From Acidimicrobiaceae bacterium (lineage in GTDB: Bacteria > Actinomycetota > Acidimicrobiia > Acidimicrobiales > RAAP-2): a stretch of DNA of 53,743 bases. Below are positions 10,373 to 19,613 of the stretch, piece after piece; positions within the stretch are counted from its first letter, which is position 1; each line of letters begins with the position of its first letter. The stretch covers positions 1 to 53,743 of the forward strand of contig PLRX01000081.1 of the NCBI GenBank assembly GCA_003164095.1. Reading direction: 5' to 3'. The notes below the pieces were generated by a model that was given only the letters and a program-made list of their open reading frames with translations, was not told where the DNA came from and made no database searches. The position numbers were made by a program, and so were the translations under genes.

Positions 10373-11596
10373 TCAGGCGGGTGTGTCGACCGTGCCGGGC
10401 GTCGCCACCGTCGTGGCGGGCGTGTCGGCGGCCGGTCCGGCGGTGTCGTCGCCCCCCGGTTCGTCGGGGTCCGCGTTCCGCCGCAACGACGGGTGGAACA
10501 GGGTGAAGAGGACCACCCCGAGGGCCAGCACCCCGAAGGGGATGAACGCGTTGACACTCGAGATGTAGAGGGGAAAGAGGACCAGGCCCGACAGCAGCAC
10601 GGTCCAGGCCCACAGGATCAGCACGCTGCGGCGGTGGCCGTGACCCAGGCGGAGCAACCGGTGGTGGAGGTGGTTCTTGTCGGGCGTCGAGAACCCGGTG
10701 CGGTTGGCCGTCCGCCGGACGAAGGCGAACGCCATGTCGAGGATGGGCACGCCCAGGATGAAGAAGGGGATGAAGAGGGGGGCGAAGAAGAAGTACGTCT
10801 GCCCACTCCGTGCCGCCACCCCGCCCACCGTCCCGGCCGAGCGTCCCCCGATCAGCATGGTGGACGCCGCCATCAGCAGGCCGAGCAGCAACGCGCCGCC
10901 GTCGCCCATGAAGATCTTGGCCGGGTGGAAGTTGTGGGGCAGGAAGCCGAGGCAGATGCCACAGGTGACCACGGCGATCAGCGGGCCGATGTTGTCGGAG
11001 GGGAGGTTCCCGAGGTGCTGCAGGTGGAGGCCGTAGACGGCCAGGGCCCCCGAGGCGATGGCCACGACGCCGGCGGCCAGCCCGTCGAGCCCGTCGATGA
11101 GGTTCACGGCATTCGTGATGGCGATCACCCACAGCGCCGTCAGCAGCGGCGTCCACTCCGGCGACAGCTGGACCAGACCGGCCAGCGGGACCTTGAACTG
11201 GAACCAGGTGACGCCCATGAAATAGAGGATGGTGGCGGCCAGGACCTGGCCTGCCACCTTGGCAGGCGCCGACATGTCCCGGAAGTCGTCGATGATGCCG
11301 ACCACGAAGATGGCCGTCGCGCCGAGGAGCAGTCCGAGCGGCTCCGACGAGCCACGGAAGAGCGGGCCGAGAGCCGGCACGGAGGCGGCGACCGCCCACG
11401 TCACCAGCATCCCGAGGAACATGGCCGCCCCGCCCGACTGCGGGGTCACCCGCTGGTGCACCTTGCGGTCGTCGGGCTGGGCCACGTAGCCGATCTGGAC
11501 GGCGATCCTGCGGGCCGGGAAGGTCAGCGCCCAGGTGGAGACAGCCGCCACCACCAGCAGGACGGCGTACCAGTTCAGCGGGATGCCCGCGGTCAC
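10373..11596 (-). CDS. wecA: Undecaprenyl-phosphate GlcNAc-1-phosphate transferase
   Basis: A polytopic membrane enzyme of the WecA/TagO/MraY family, 407 aa with about eleven transmembrane helices. It transfers a sugar-1-phosphate from a UDP-sugar to the polyprenyl lipid carrier, the first step of cell-wall glycan linker synthesis. Diagnostic motifs are GIIDDFRDMS (Asp pair), NAVNLIDGLDGLAAG, HPAKIFMGDGGALLLG and KNHLHHRLLRLGHG. The C-terminal tail is a Pro/Thr/Asp-rich cytoplasmic extension. GTG start, 36 bases after the glyA stop. The wecA-atp linkage also occurs in mycobacteria. Confidence 0.92.
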   Translation of the reverse strand: MTAGIPLNWYAVLLVVAAVSTWALTFPARRIAVQIGYVAQPDDRKVHQRVTPQSGGAAMFLGMLVTWAVAASVPALGPLFRGSSEPLGLLLGATAIFVVGIIDDFRDMSAPAKVAGQVLAATILYFMGVTWFQFKVPLAGLVQLSPEWTPLLTALWVIAITNAVNLIDGLDGLAAGVVAIASGALAVYGLHLQHLGNLPSDNIGPLIAVVTCGICLGFLPHNFHPAKIFMGDGGALLLGLLMAASTMLIGGRSAGTVGGVAARSGQTYFFFAPLFIPFFILGVPILDMAFAFVRRTANRTGFSTPDKNHLHHRLLRLGHGHRRSVLILWAWTVLLSGLVLFPLYISSVNAFIPFGVLALGVVLFTLFHPSLRRNADPDEPGGDDTAGPAADTPATTVATPGTVDTPA

Positions 11597-11632
11597 CGGG
11601 TCACCCCGGCCGTCCGACCGCCTCGGCCGGGG

Positions 11633-12937
11633 TCACGCCCGGGCCAGGCCCGGGTACGGGGGGAAGCCGGTGCACAGCTCGCGGACCTCGGCCCGCACGA
11701 TGCCGAGCGCCGCGTCGTCGTCCCGCGACCGCAGGGTCCGTCCGATGAGCGCGCCGATGCGCGTCATCTCGGCCGGTCCCATGCCGGTGGTGGTGACGGC
11801 GGCGGTCCCGAGGCGGAGCCCCGACGTCACGAAGGGCGAACGGGGGTCGTCGGGGATCGTGTTCCGGTTGCAGGTGATGCCGGCCCGGTCCAGGACCTCC
11901 TGGGCGACCTTCCCGGTCAGTTCGGCATCGAACGAGCGCAGGTCGCAGAGGACCTGGTGGTTCTCCGTGCCGCCCGACACCAGGCGGATGCCCTCGGCAG
12001 CCACCGCATCGGCCAGCGCCCTGGCGTTGGCCACCACGTCGGCGGCGTACCTGCGGAACTCGGGTCGGGCCGCCTCCGCGAAGGCCACGGCCTTGCCGGC
12101 GATGACGTTCTCGAGGGGGCCGCCCTGGAGCCCCGGGAAGATGGCGCTGTCGACCGCCTTGGCGTACTCCGACTGACACACGATGGCACCGCCACGCGGG
12201 CCGCGCAGCGTCTTGTGGGTGGTGAAGGTCACCACGTCGGCCACGCCCACTGGCGAGGGGTGGGCGCCACCGGCGATGAGGCCCGCCGGGTGGGCGGCGT
12301 CGAAGAGGAACTTCGCCCCCACCGAGTCGGCGATCTCGCGGAACGGGAGCGGGTCGATGATGCGGGCGTAGGCCGTGGACCCGGCCACGATCAGCCTCGG
12401 TCGGTGGGTGCGGGCCAGGTCGGCCACCTGGTCGAAGTCGATGATCTCCCCCGGCTTGTCGGGGTCGCCGGTGGCCGCCGACACCCCGTAGGAGACGAAG
12501 TTCCACACCTTCGAGGTGATCGAGGCCTGCGAGCCATGGGTGAGGTGGCCGCCGTGGTCCAGGCGCATCGCCAGGACCGTGTCCCCCGGCTCGATGAGGG
12601 CCATGTAGGCCGCCACGTTGGCGTTGGAGCCCGCATGGGGCTGGACGTTGGCGTGCTCGGCCCCAAACAGGGCCTTCAGCCGCTCGCGGGCCAGGTCCTC
12701 CACCTCGTCGATGACCTGGTTCCCGCCGTAGTAGCGGCGCCCCGGGTAGCCCTCGGCGTACTTGTTGGTCAGCACCGAGCCGGTCGCGGCCAGCACCGCC
12801 GTCGACGTGAAGTTCTCCGAGGCGATCAGCTGCAGGGTGGTGGACTGGCGCTCCGTCTCGTCGCCCAGCAGGCCGAGGACCTCGGGGTCGCCAGACAGCC
12901 ACTGGTCGAAGGGCGAGGCGTGGTCAGTGCTGCTCAT
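11633..12937 (-). CDS. glyA: Serine hydroxymethyltransferase
   Basis: PLP enzyme, 434 aa, interconverting serine plus tetrahydrofolate with glycine plus methylene-tetrahydrofolate. Motifs are QLIASENFTS, NKYAEGYPGRRYYGGN, FDAAHPAGLIAGG and TTHKTLRGPRGG, with the PLP-binding Lys. The reading frame extends far upstream, but the ATG at 12937 overlaps the rpiB stop (ATGA) and gives the conserved N-terminus, so it is used. Operon: rpiB-glyA-wecA. Confidence 0.96.
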   Translation of the reverse strand: MSSTDHASPFDQWLSGDPEVLGLLGDETERQSTTLQLIASENFTSTAVLAATGSVLTNKYAEGYPGRRYYGGNQVIDEVEDLARERLKALFGAEHANVQPHAGSNANVAAYMALIEPGDTVLAMRLDHGGHLTHGSQASITSKVWNFVSYGVSAATGDPDKPGEIIDFDQVADLARTHRPRLIVAGSTAYARIIDPLPFREIADSVGAKFLFDAAHPAGLIAGGAHPSPVGVADVVTFTTHKTLRGPRGGAIVCQSEYAKAVDSAIFPGLQGGPLENVIAGKAVAFAEAARPEFRRYAADVVANARALADAVAAEGIRLVSGGTENHQVLCDLRSFDAELTGKVAQEVLDRAGITCNRNTIPDDPRSPFVTSGLRLGTAAVTTTGMGPAEMTRIGALIGRTLRSRDDDAALGIVRAEVRELCTGFPPYPGLARA

Positions 12938-13389
12938 GAGGTCGGCTGCTGCCTTTCCTGGTCGGTGATCTGGTCGATTCGTCGCTGGTGGCGGCCGCCC
13001 TCGAACTCGGTGGAGAAGAATGCGTCGACGGCGTCGAGCGCCGTCGCCTGCCCGGTGAGCCGCTGCCCGAGGCACACGACGTTGGCGTCGTTGTGGCCCC
13101 GGGCCAGTCGTGCCGAGGTGACGTCGTGCACGACCGCGGCCCGGACGCCCGGGACCTTGTTGGCAGCGATGCCGATGCCGATGCCGGACCCGCAGACGCA
13201 GACGCCCCGTTCGGCCCGGCCGTCCGCCACCGCCTCGCCCACGGACCGCCCGAAGAGCGGGTAGTCCACCGAGACCTCGGCGGACTCCGTCCCCAGGTCG
13301 TCCACCTCGTGCCCGGCCGCGGCCAGGTGGGCGAGGACCTCCGTCTTGAGGGCGTAGCCCGCGTGGTCCGAGCCCACGGCGATGCGCAT
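12934..13389 (-). CDS. rpiB: Ribose-5-phosphate isomerase B
   Basis: RpiB/LacAB family, 151 aa, interconverting ribose-5-phosphate and ribulose-5-phosphate in the pentose phosphate pathway. Motifs are IAVGSDHAGYALK at the N-terminus, CVCGSGIGIGIAANKVPGVR (active-site region) and HNDANVVCLGQR. The ATG at 13389 is preceded by TACACT and 6 bases, with no ribosome binding site, suggesting a leaderless transcript. An 113-base divergent gap separates it from the thiolase-like gene. Confidence 0.94.
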   Translation of the reverse strand: MRIAVGSDHAGYALKTEVLAHLAAAGHEVDDLGTESAEVSVDYPLFGRSVGEAVADGRAERGVCVCGSGIGIGIAANKVPGVRAAVVHDVTSARLARGHNDANVVCLGQRLTGQATALDAVDAFFSTEFEGGRHQRRIDQITDQERQQPTS

Positions 13390-13401
13390 TGTCCGAGTGT
13401 A
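13390..13401 (-). promoter_or_regulatory. Leaderless-type -10 element of rpiB (TACACT, 6-bp spacer)
   Basis: On the minus strand TACACT (13401 to 13396) is followed by CGGACA and then the rpiB ATG. This places the likely transcription start on the start codon. Confidence 0.5.
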
Positions 13402-13502
13402 CCGAGCGCGGCCGGACGGGACCGTGCCGGGCCGGGCGTCGCCGGGGCTCGGGAACCGCCCCGGACGGGGGCCGGACAGGGCGCCGGTAGGCTCGGCGCG
13501 CG

Positions 13503-15101
13503 ATGTCGATCGATCCCTCCACGCCGGTGGTCGTGGGCGTCGGCCAGGTGACCAACCGACCCCACTCCGAGGGCGAGGGGTCGCTGGTCGACCGTCCTGA
13601 GCCCCTGGGCCTGATGCTCGACGCCGTCGGCGCGGCGGTCGAGGACTGCGACGGTGCACCTGCGGGCGGCACGGCCCCGGCGGGGCGGGCCCTCCTCGCC
13701 CGGACGGGGTCGCTCCGCGTCGCCAACCCGCTGAGCTGGCACTACATCGACCCCGGTGCCCTGCTGGCCGAGGAACTGGGCATCGAGCCCGAGGAGATCC
13801 TGGTCACCACGACTGGGGGGAACAACCCGCAGTCCCTGATCAACGCCACCGCGCTGGCCATCGGCCGGGGGGACCTGGACGTGGCCGTGATCGCGGGTGC
13901 CGACTGCTACTACACCCAGGCAGCGGCCCGACGGCACCCGGATCGGCCCCTGCTGCCCTGGACGGTGCAGCCGGCCGACACCGGACCGCCCACCCTCTTC
14001 GGCAGCGACCGGTGGGGCACCACCACGTCCGAGGAGGAGCGCGGCCTCGACCTCCCCATCCACGTCTTCCCCCTGTTCGAGAACGCCCTGCGGGCCGAGG
14101 CCGGTCGCACCCTGCCCGAGCACCTCGGCCACATCGGCGGTCTGTGGTCCCGGTTCTCCGAGGTGGCCGTGGACAACCCCTTTGCCTGGATCCGGGACCG
14201 GTGGTCGGTCGAGGACCTGACCACCCCGTCCGAGGCCAACCGGATGGTCGACTACCCCTACACCAAGCTGCTCACCGCCAACCTCCAGGTCGACCAGGGG
14301 GCGGCCGTGGTCCTGTGCTCGGCCGCCGCCGCCGAGGGGGCCGGCGTCCCCCGCGACCGCTGGGTCTTCCCACTGGCCGGTGCCGACGCCGAGGACCACT
14401 GGTTCCTCTCCCACCGGGCCGACTTCCACTCGTCCCCGGCCATCCGGCTGGCCGGTGCCGCCACGTTGGCGCTCGCCCGAACCACGGTCGCCGAGGTCGA
14501 GCACATCGACCTCTACTCGTGCTTCCCCTCCGCCGTCGAGATCGCCGCCAAGGAGCTCGGTCTGCCGGACGACGACCCGACACGTCCGCTGACCGTGACC
14601 GGCGGACTCACCTTCGCCGGTGACCCGGGCAACAACTACGGCACCCATTCGCTGGCCACGATGGTCGATGTGCTGCGCGCCCGACCGGGCACCACCGGCC
14701 TCACCACCGGCCTGGGCTGGTACGTGTCCAAGCACAGCATCGGGCTCTACGGCACGGAACCGCCGACCGGTCCGCCGCCGGACAGCGACGCCCTGCCCGC
14801 GGGCACGGCGGTCGAGTCGGCCGCCGGCTTCACATGGGCGGACCCACAGGCCGCCGTCGGCGCGCTCCCCCAGTGCGCGCCGGATGCCGATGCCCGGGGC
14901 GAGGTCACCGTCGAGACGTACTCGGTCTCCTTCGGCCGCAACGGCGCACCCGAGCGGGCGGTGGTGGCGTGCCGGACACCGGAGGGACGCAGGGCCTGGG
15001 CCCACGTGACGGATGCGGACCACCTGGCCGTGCTGGTGACCGAGGAGGGGTGCGGACGGCTCGGCACCCTCCGGCCCGACGGCGAGGTCGACCTCCGCTA
15101 G
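13503..15101 (+). CDS. Thiolase-like protein (SCP2-thiolase-like) with C-terminal extension
   Basis: A 532-aa member of the thiolase superfamily: VVVGVGQVTNRP at the N-terminus, GRGDLDVAVIAGAD, IDLYSCFPSAVEIAAKELGL, and the His loop region GGLTFAGDPGNNYGTHSLA. The canonical nucleophilic Cys loop (C-x-S-G) is replaced by TTTGGNNPQS, and the second-cysteine region reads YVSKHSIGLYG, so ordinary thiolysis chemistry is unlikely. About 110 extra residues at the C-terminus resemble the added domain of mycobacterial SCP2-thiolase-like proteins (from memory of the family). The substrate is unknown; lipid or steroid acyl-CoA metabolism is a guess. TAGGCT lies 9 bases before the ATG. Confidence 0.8.
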   Translation: MSIDPSTPVVVGVGQVTNRPHSEGEGSLVDRPEPLGLMLDAVGAAVEDCDGAPAGGTAPAGRALLARTGSLRVANPLSWHYIDPGALLAEELGIEPEEILVTTTGGNNPQSLINATALAIGRGDLDVAVIAGADCYYTQAAARRHPDRPLLPWTVQPADTGPPTLFGSDRWGTTTSEEERGLDLPIHVFPLFENALRAEAGRTLPEHLGHIGGLWSRFSEVAVDNPFAWIRDRWSVEDLTTPSEANRMVDYPYTKLLTANLQVDQGAAVVLCSAAAAEGAGVPRDRWVFPLAGADAEDHWFLSHRADFHSSPAIRLAGAATLALARTTVAEVEHIDLYSCFPSAVEIAAKELGLPDDDPTRPLTVTGGLTFAGDPGNNYGTHSLATMVDVLRARPGTTGLTTGLGWYVSKHSIGLYGTEPPTGPPPDSDALPAGTAVESAAGFTWADPQAAVGALPQCAPDADARGEVTVETYSVSFGRNGAPERAVVACRTPEGRRAWAHVTDADHLAVLVTEEGCGRLGTLRPDGEVDLR

Positions 15102-15138
15102 GTGGTGCCGGGTGCCCGGGATCGGGCCGCCCGCACGG

Positions 15139-16275
15139 TTACGTCGTGGACGCGCCGAGTTCCGGGGTGGGACCCTCCTGGCCCCGGTAGCGGTAGCGGA
15201 AGGCGGCGTAGGCCGCCGGGCCGGCGAACATCGGCAGCCAGTAGGACGCGAGGCGGTAGGCCAGCGTGGCGAGCACCGCCTGGGCCCCGTCGAGCCCGGC
15301 CAGCGCCAGGAATCCGGCGAGGCTCGCCTCCACCACGCCGATGCCTCCCGGGGTGATCGGGATCAGCCCGATGACCCCGGCCACGGCATAGGCCAACAGG
15401 ATCAGCGCCGGGCGGGGGTCCGCCCCCACGGCGCGGACGCAGAAGAGCAGGCACAGGTAGTCGAACAGCAGCCGCCCCACTGACAGGAGGGTGGCCTGCC
15501 ACCACTGCTTGCCGAGCACGGTGCGGATCACGTTGCGCTGCTCGAGCAGGCGCTCCGGCAGCCCCTCGAGGCGCGGCCGCTTCTTCATCGCACGGTTCCG
15601 GACGGCCTGGACGACCCGGCCGACCCACAGCAGCGGGGCGTCGGTGGACATGATGACGGCCCCGAATCCCGAGAAGAGCACGAAGCCGACGGCGCCGATC
15701 CACGCGGCGTCGGTCAGACCCGAGGCCACCGGCGCGCCGAACAGCACGACGGGCAGGACGAAGACGGGCAGGGCGAGCAGGCCGCCGATCCCGAGGAAGG
15801 AGAAGGCGGTCAGGCCGCTGACCGACTCCGTCGGGTCCATACCGGCGATGCCCAACATCCGGAACTGCACCGCGGCACCCGCCGCGGCGCCGCCCGGCAC
15901 GATGAGCGAGATGGCGTTGCCGGACAGCTGCGCGGTGATGACCGAGAACCACGCCTTTGTGCGCAGGGCGATCCGCTGGAGGGAGAACGTGCAGGCGAAG
16001 TGGATCCCCTCGGCCAGGATGGCGGGAATGAACCACAGGAAGTTGAGGGTGGCCAGCTTGGGCCACGAGTGGAACACCGCGAGGATGCTGGGGGCCACCA
16101 GATAGAGGACCACCCCGGTGAAGGCGATGGCGATGGAGCGCTTGACCAGCGCCTTCCAGCGGATCGGCCGCTGCTGCTGCGCCTCGAACTGGCGCTCGAA
16201 CGAGCGCGGGTTGGAATCCTCGGGCAGCCCGGGGGCCGTCGTCACGTCGTCACCGTCCCCTCCACCCGTCGCCAT
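15139..16275 (-). CDS. Flippase-like / LPG-synthase-TM family membrane protein
   Basis: A polytopic membrane protein, 378 aa with about eight transmembrane helices after a polar ~40-residue N-terminus. The C-terminal signature YAVAGVIGLIPITPGGIGVVEA is split here as GLIPITPGGIGVVEA, typical of the UPF0104/lysylphosphatidylglycerol-synthase transmembrane family, with SGNAISLIVPGGAAAGAAVQ earlier. Stand-alone members are often annotated as flippases or lipid-linked transporters; the catalytic MprF aminoacyl domain is absent, so lysyl-PG synthesis is not implied. It lies 27 bases after the serine hydrolase on the same strand and may be cotranscribed. Confidence 0.8.
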   Translation of the reverse strand: MATGGGDGDDVTTAPGLPEDSNPRSFERQFEAQQQRPIRWKALVKRSIAIAFTGVVLYLVAPSILAVFHSWPKLATLNFLWFIPAILAEGIHFACTFSLQRIALRTKAWFSVITAQLSGNAISLIVPGGAAAGAAVQFRMLGIAGMDPTESVSGLTAFSFLGIGGLLALPVFVLPVVLFGAPVASGLTDAAWIGAVGFVLFSGFGAVIMSTDAPLLWVGRVVQAVRNRAMKKRPRLEGLPERLLEQRNVIRTVLGKQWWQATLLSVGRLLFDYLCLLFCVRAVGADPRPALILLAYAVAGVIGLIPITPGGIGVVEASLAGFLALAGLDGAQAVLATLAYRLASYWLPMFAGPAAYAAFRYRYRGQEGPTPELGASTT

Positions 16276-16302
16276 GTCGATACCGGGCCGGTCTCCGGGC
16301 CC

Positions 16303-17433
16303 TCAGCCTCCGGCCAGTCCGAGTACCGCCGCCATGATGATGTTGGCGCCACGCAGGTCACCTTGGAGCCCTCCCTCCATCCGGTTCATGGCGTAGCAGA
16401 CCGTGAGGCCGGCATCCTGGTCCATCACGATGATCGATCCTCCGTAGCCGCCCCAGAAGCAGGCTCGGGGGCCGATCGGCATCATGCCCGAGCTCAGCCC
16501 GTAACCCATGCCGAAGCGGAACTCAGCGCCGAGGATCAGGTCGGTGCCGTGGATCTGCTCGTCGAAGATGCGGTCGCAGCCTTCGGCGGACAACAGCCGC
16601 ACCCCCCGTGCCTCACCCCGGCCGGCCACGATCGACTGGATCTCGGCCACCGACCGGGCGTTGCCGTGCCCGTTGGCCGCGGGGATCTCGGCCCGCCGCC
16701 ACCAGGCCCGGCTCGGGTAGGTGGCATCGAGCACCGGGTTGGTCATGGTCCGGATGACGAGCTCCGAAGGCTTGAGCTCGTCGAGGTCCAACGGCGGGGG
16801 CGGGATGACGATCGACACCCGGTGGTCCTCCGACTCCGGCAGGCCGATGTAGAAGTCGGCGCCGAGCGGTCCGGCCACCTCGGAGGCGAACCACGAACCG
16901 ATGGTCGTACCGGTGATGCGCCGCACCACCTCGCCGATCAGGTAGCCCTGGGTGACGGCGTGGTAGCCCGACGCCGTGCCCGGCTCCCACCACGGCTCCT
17001 GCCGGGCGAGCACCGAGGTGCACTTGTCCCAGTCGGCCAGGTCCTCGGGCTCCATCGGCTCGGCCCATCCCGGCAGGCCGGCGGTGTGGGCCATCAGGTG
17101 GCGGACCTCGACGTGCTCCTTGCCGCCGGCCGCGAACTCGGGCCAGTACCTGGCCACGGGGGCGTAGTAGTCGAGCTCGCCCCGGTCGGCGAGCATCAGG
17201 GTGCAGAGGAATGTCATCGTCTTGGTGGTCGACCAGACGTTGGTGATGGTGTCCCGCTCCCAGGGGGCCGAGCCGGCTTCGTCCACCGTGCCGCCCCAGA
17301 TGTCCACCACCGGGTCGCCGTGGAGCAGGACGGCCACCGAGGCCCCCACGTCCGTGCCGGCGTCGAGGCTGTCCGACAGCGTCGTCGCCACCCCCTCGAA
17401 CTTCGGGTCCCAGGTGCCCTGGATGTCGGCCAT
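16303..17433 (-). CDS. Beta-lactamase-family serine hydrolase
   Basis: A 376-aa protein of the class C beta-lactamase/EstB fold. The catalytic S-x-x-K is in NVWSTTKTMT (Ser about residue 69), with YHAVTQGYLIGEVV as the Tyr motif region and FWGGYGGSIIVMD as the third conserved region. There is no signal peptide, so it is probably cytoplasmic and acts as an esterase rather than a penicillin-binding enzyme. The frame is open to 17550, but the ATG at 17433 has GGGAGGGA upstream and gives the family-like N-terminus. Confidence 0.88.
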   Translation of the reverse strand: MADIQGTWDPKFEGVATTLSDSLDAGTDVGASVAVLLHGDPVVDIWGGTVDEAGSAPWERDTITNVWSTTKTMTFLCTLMLADRGELDYYAPVARYWPEFAAGGKEHVEVRHLMAHTAGLPGWAEPMEPEDLADWDKCTSVLARQEPWWEPGTASGYHAVTQGYLIGEVVRRITGTTIGSWFASEVAGPLGADFYIGLPESEDHRVSIVIPPPPLDLDELKPSELVIRTMTNPVLDATYPSRAWWRRAEIPAANGHGNARSVAEIQSIVAGRGEARGVRLLSAEGCDRIFDEQIHGTDLILGAEFRFGMGYGLSSGMMPIGPRACFWGGYGGSIIVMDQDAGLTVCYAMNRMEGGLQGDLRGANIIMAAVLGLAGG

Positions 17434-17573
17434 CGTCTCGTCCCTCCCTCGTGCGGCGCTACGGACCCGATTGTCCCACGGGCGAACCGCCGGACACCGC
17501 ATCGAGTCCCGCCACGCGGTGGGCGTGAGGGTCGAGGGAGCCGGGAGCACTCCGTCACTCGGGTTCGAGCGAT

Positions 17574-17600
17574 GCCGTACAGCGTATGAATCCGTACGGC
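17574..17600. repeat. Inverted repeat between serine hydrolase and greA
   Basis: GCCGTAC (17574-17580) and GTACGGC (17594-17600) flank a 13-base spacer. It lies 141 bases from the hydrolase start and 114 bases from greA in a divergent gap of 280 bases, as an operator might. No adjacent regulator gene points to a binding protein. Confidence 0.35.
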
Positions 17601-17713
17601 GACGGGTTCACGAGCGGACCCGCACCGGAGGACGCCCGCTTCCGCCCGTCATCGACCGCGGTGCTCGCCGCGCCGTGCAGGACCGCTCCCCAGACCCGTT
17701 ACCCTGGTGACCC

Positions 17714-18199
17714 GTGAGTGACGTGCCCGACACCCAGCTGACCCGAGACACCTACGAGCGCCTCCAGGCCGAGCTCGAGGACCTCACCACCCGCGGCCGG
17801 GTGGAGATCGCCGCTCTCATCGAGGCGGCCCGGGCCCTCGGCGACCTCAAGGAGAACGGCGACTACCACGCCGCCAAGGACAGCCAGGGGAAGATGGAAT
17901 CCCGGATCCGCCAGCTCGAGCGGATGCTGAAGAACGCCACCGTCGTCGACGGTGCGGCCCCGTCGGACGGCAAGGTGGCCCACAGCTCGGTGGTCACGCT
18001 CCGCTACGAGGGTGACGACGAGGACGACACCGCCGACTACTTCGTGGGGAGCATCGAGGAGCGGCAGGGCGACCTCACCGTGGTCTCCCCCGGGTCGCCC
18101 CTGGGCCAGGCCCTGATGGGCCATGCCGTGGGCGAGACCGTCGAGTACGCCGCGCCCGGGGGGAGCCTCCGGGTCGAGATCGTGAAGATCGGAGCCTGA
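17714..18199 (+). CDS. greA: Transcription elongation factor GreA
   Basis: A 161-aa Gre factor that rescues backtracked RNA polymerase by stimulating transcript cleavage. The N-terminal coiled coil has the acidic tip motif [14 protein letters not shown], where the Asp/Glu pair holds the catalytic Mg2+ in the polymerase channel. The C-terminal FKBP-like domain ends with [23 protein letters not shown] start; TACCCT ends 8 bases before it. leuC starts 4 bases after the stop, so greA-leuC-leuD probably form one transcript, an unusual pairing. Confidence 0.95.
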   Translation: MSDVPDTQLTRDTYERLQAELEDLTTRGRVEIAALIEAARALGDLKENGDYHAAKDSQGKMESRIRQLERMLKNATVVDGAAPSDGKVAHSSVVTLRYEGDDEDDTADYFVGSIEERQGDLTVVSPGSPLGQALMGHAVGETVEYAAPGGSLRVEIVKIGA

Positions 18200-18203
18200 C
18201 ACC

Positions 18204-19613
18204 GTGACCGAGCCCCGCACACTGTCCGAGAAGGTCTGGGACGGCCACGTCGTCCACGCCGGCGGCGCCGAGGAGCCCGACCTCCTCTTCATCGACCTGC
18301 ACCTGGTCCACGAGGTCACGTCGCCTCAGGCGTTCGACGGGCTCCGCATGGAGGGGCGCACCGTCCACCGACCGGACCTCACCATCGCCACGGCGGACCA
18401 CAACGTCCCGACCACGGACATCGACAAGCCGGTGGCCGACCCCGTCTCGGCCAAGCAGCTCTCGGTCCTCAACGCCAACTGCGCCGAGTTCGGCATCACC
18501 TGCTACCCGATGGGCGACGCCAACCAGGGCATCGTGCACATCATCGGACCCGAGCAGGGGCTGACCCAGCCGGGCATGACCATCGTCTGTGGCGACAGCC
18601 ACACCTCCACCCACGGTGCCTTCGGCGCCCTCGCCTTCGGGATCGGCACCAGCGAGGTCGAGCACGTACTCGCCACCCAGACCCTGTCCCAGCGCCGGCC
18701 GGCCACCATGTCGGTGACCGTCGACGGCGACCTGCCCCCCGGAGTGACGGCCAAGGACCTGGTCCTGGCCGTCATCGGCACGATCGGTACGGCTGGCGGC
18801 AGCGGCCACGTCATCGAGTACCGGGGCTCGGCGGTCACCGGGCTCTCCATGGAGGGCCGCATGACGGTCTGCAACATGTCGATCGAGGGCGGCGCCCGGG
18901 CAGGCATGATCGCACCCGACGACACCACCTTCACCTTCCTCGAGGGCCGCGACCACGCCCCGAAGGGCGCCGCCTGGGAGCAGGCGCTCGACTACTGGCG
19001 CTCACTGCCGTCCGACGCCGGCGCCACCTTCGCCAAGGAGGTCGTCCTCGATGCCGCCGGCCTCGCCCCCTTCGTCACCTGGGGCACGAACCCGGCGCAG
19101 GTCACCCGCCTCAACGGGACCGTGCCCGTGCCCGACGAGTTCGCCACACCGGCCGAGCGGGAGGCGGCGGCACGGGCGCTCGAGTACATGGGCCTCGAGG
19201 GGGGCACACCACTCTCCGAGGTGCCCGTCGACACCGTATTCATCGGATCGTGCACCAACGGCCGCATCGAGGACCTGCGTGCCGCCGCCGACGTGCTGCG
19301 CGGCAGGAAGGTCAGGTCCGGCATGCGCGCCCTGGTCGTCCCCGGTTCTCACCGGGTGAAGGCTCAGGCCGAGGCCGAGGGCCTCGACCTCGTGTTCACC
19401 GGTGCCGGCTTCGACTGGCGCGAGCCCGGCTGCTCGATGTGCCTGGCCATGAACCCCGACAAGCTCCAGCCCGGCGAACGGGCCGCATCGACGTCCAACC
19501 GGAACTTCGAGGGCCGCCAGGGCCGCGGCGGGCGCACCCACCTGGTGTCGCCAGCGGTGGCCGCGGCCACCGCGGTGGCCGGACGGTTCGCCACTCCCGG
19601 GGAGCTCGACTGA
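18204..19613 (+). CDS. leuC: 3-isopropylmalate dehydratase large subunit
   Basis: Aconitase-family protein, 469 aa, isomerising 2- to 3-isopropylmalate in leucine synthesis together with LeuD. The cluster-binding Cys are in [12 protein letters not shown] and [11 protein letters not shown], ligating a [4Fe-4S] cluster. Other hallmarks are [20 protein letters not shown] and [19 protein letters not shown]. The stop overlaps the leuD start (TGATG), so the subunits are translationally coupled. Confidence 0.97.
   Translation: MTEPRTLSEKVWDGHVVHAGGAEEPDLLFIDLHLVHEVTSPQAFDGLRMEGRTVHRPDLTIATADHNVPTTDIDKPVADPVSAKQLSVLNANCAEFGITCYPMGDANQGIVHIIGPEQGLTQPGMTIVCGDSHTSTHGAFGALAFGIGTSEVEHVLATQTLSQRRPATMSVTVDGDLPPGVTAKDLVLAVIGTIGTAGGSGHVIEYRGSAVTGLSMEGRMTVCNMSIEGGARAGMIAPDDTTFTFLEGRDHAPKGAAWEQALDYWRSLPSDAGATFAKEVVLDAAGLAPFVTWGTNPAQVTRLNGTVPVPDEFATPAEREAAARALEYMGLEGGTPLSEVPVDTVFIGSCTNGRIEDLRAAADVLRGRKVRSGMRALVVPGSHRVKAQAEAEGLDLVFTGAGFDWREPGCSMCLAMNPDKLQPGERAASTSNRNFEGRQGRGGRTHLVSPAVAAATAVAGRFATPGELD

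Noticed and set aside
9308-13264. Very long open frame on the plus strand opposite atpI, wecA and glyA
   Set aside because: It is antisense to clear genes and its composition (Arg/Gly/His-rich) is what antisense of GC-rich codons gives.
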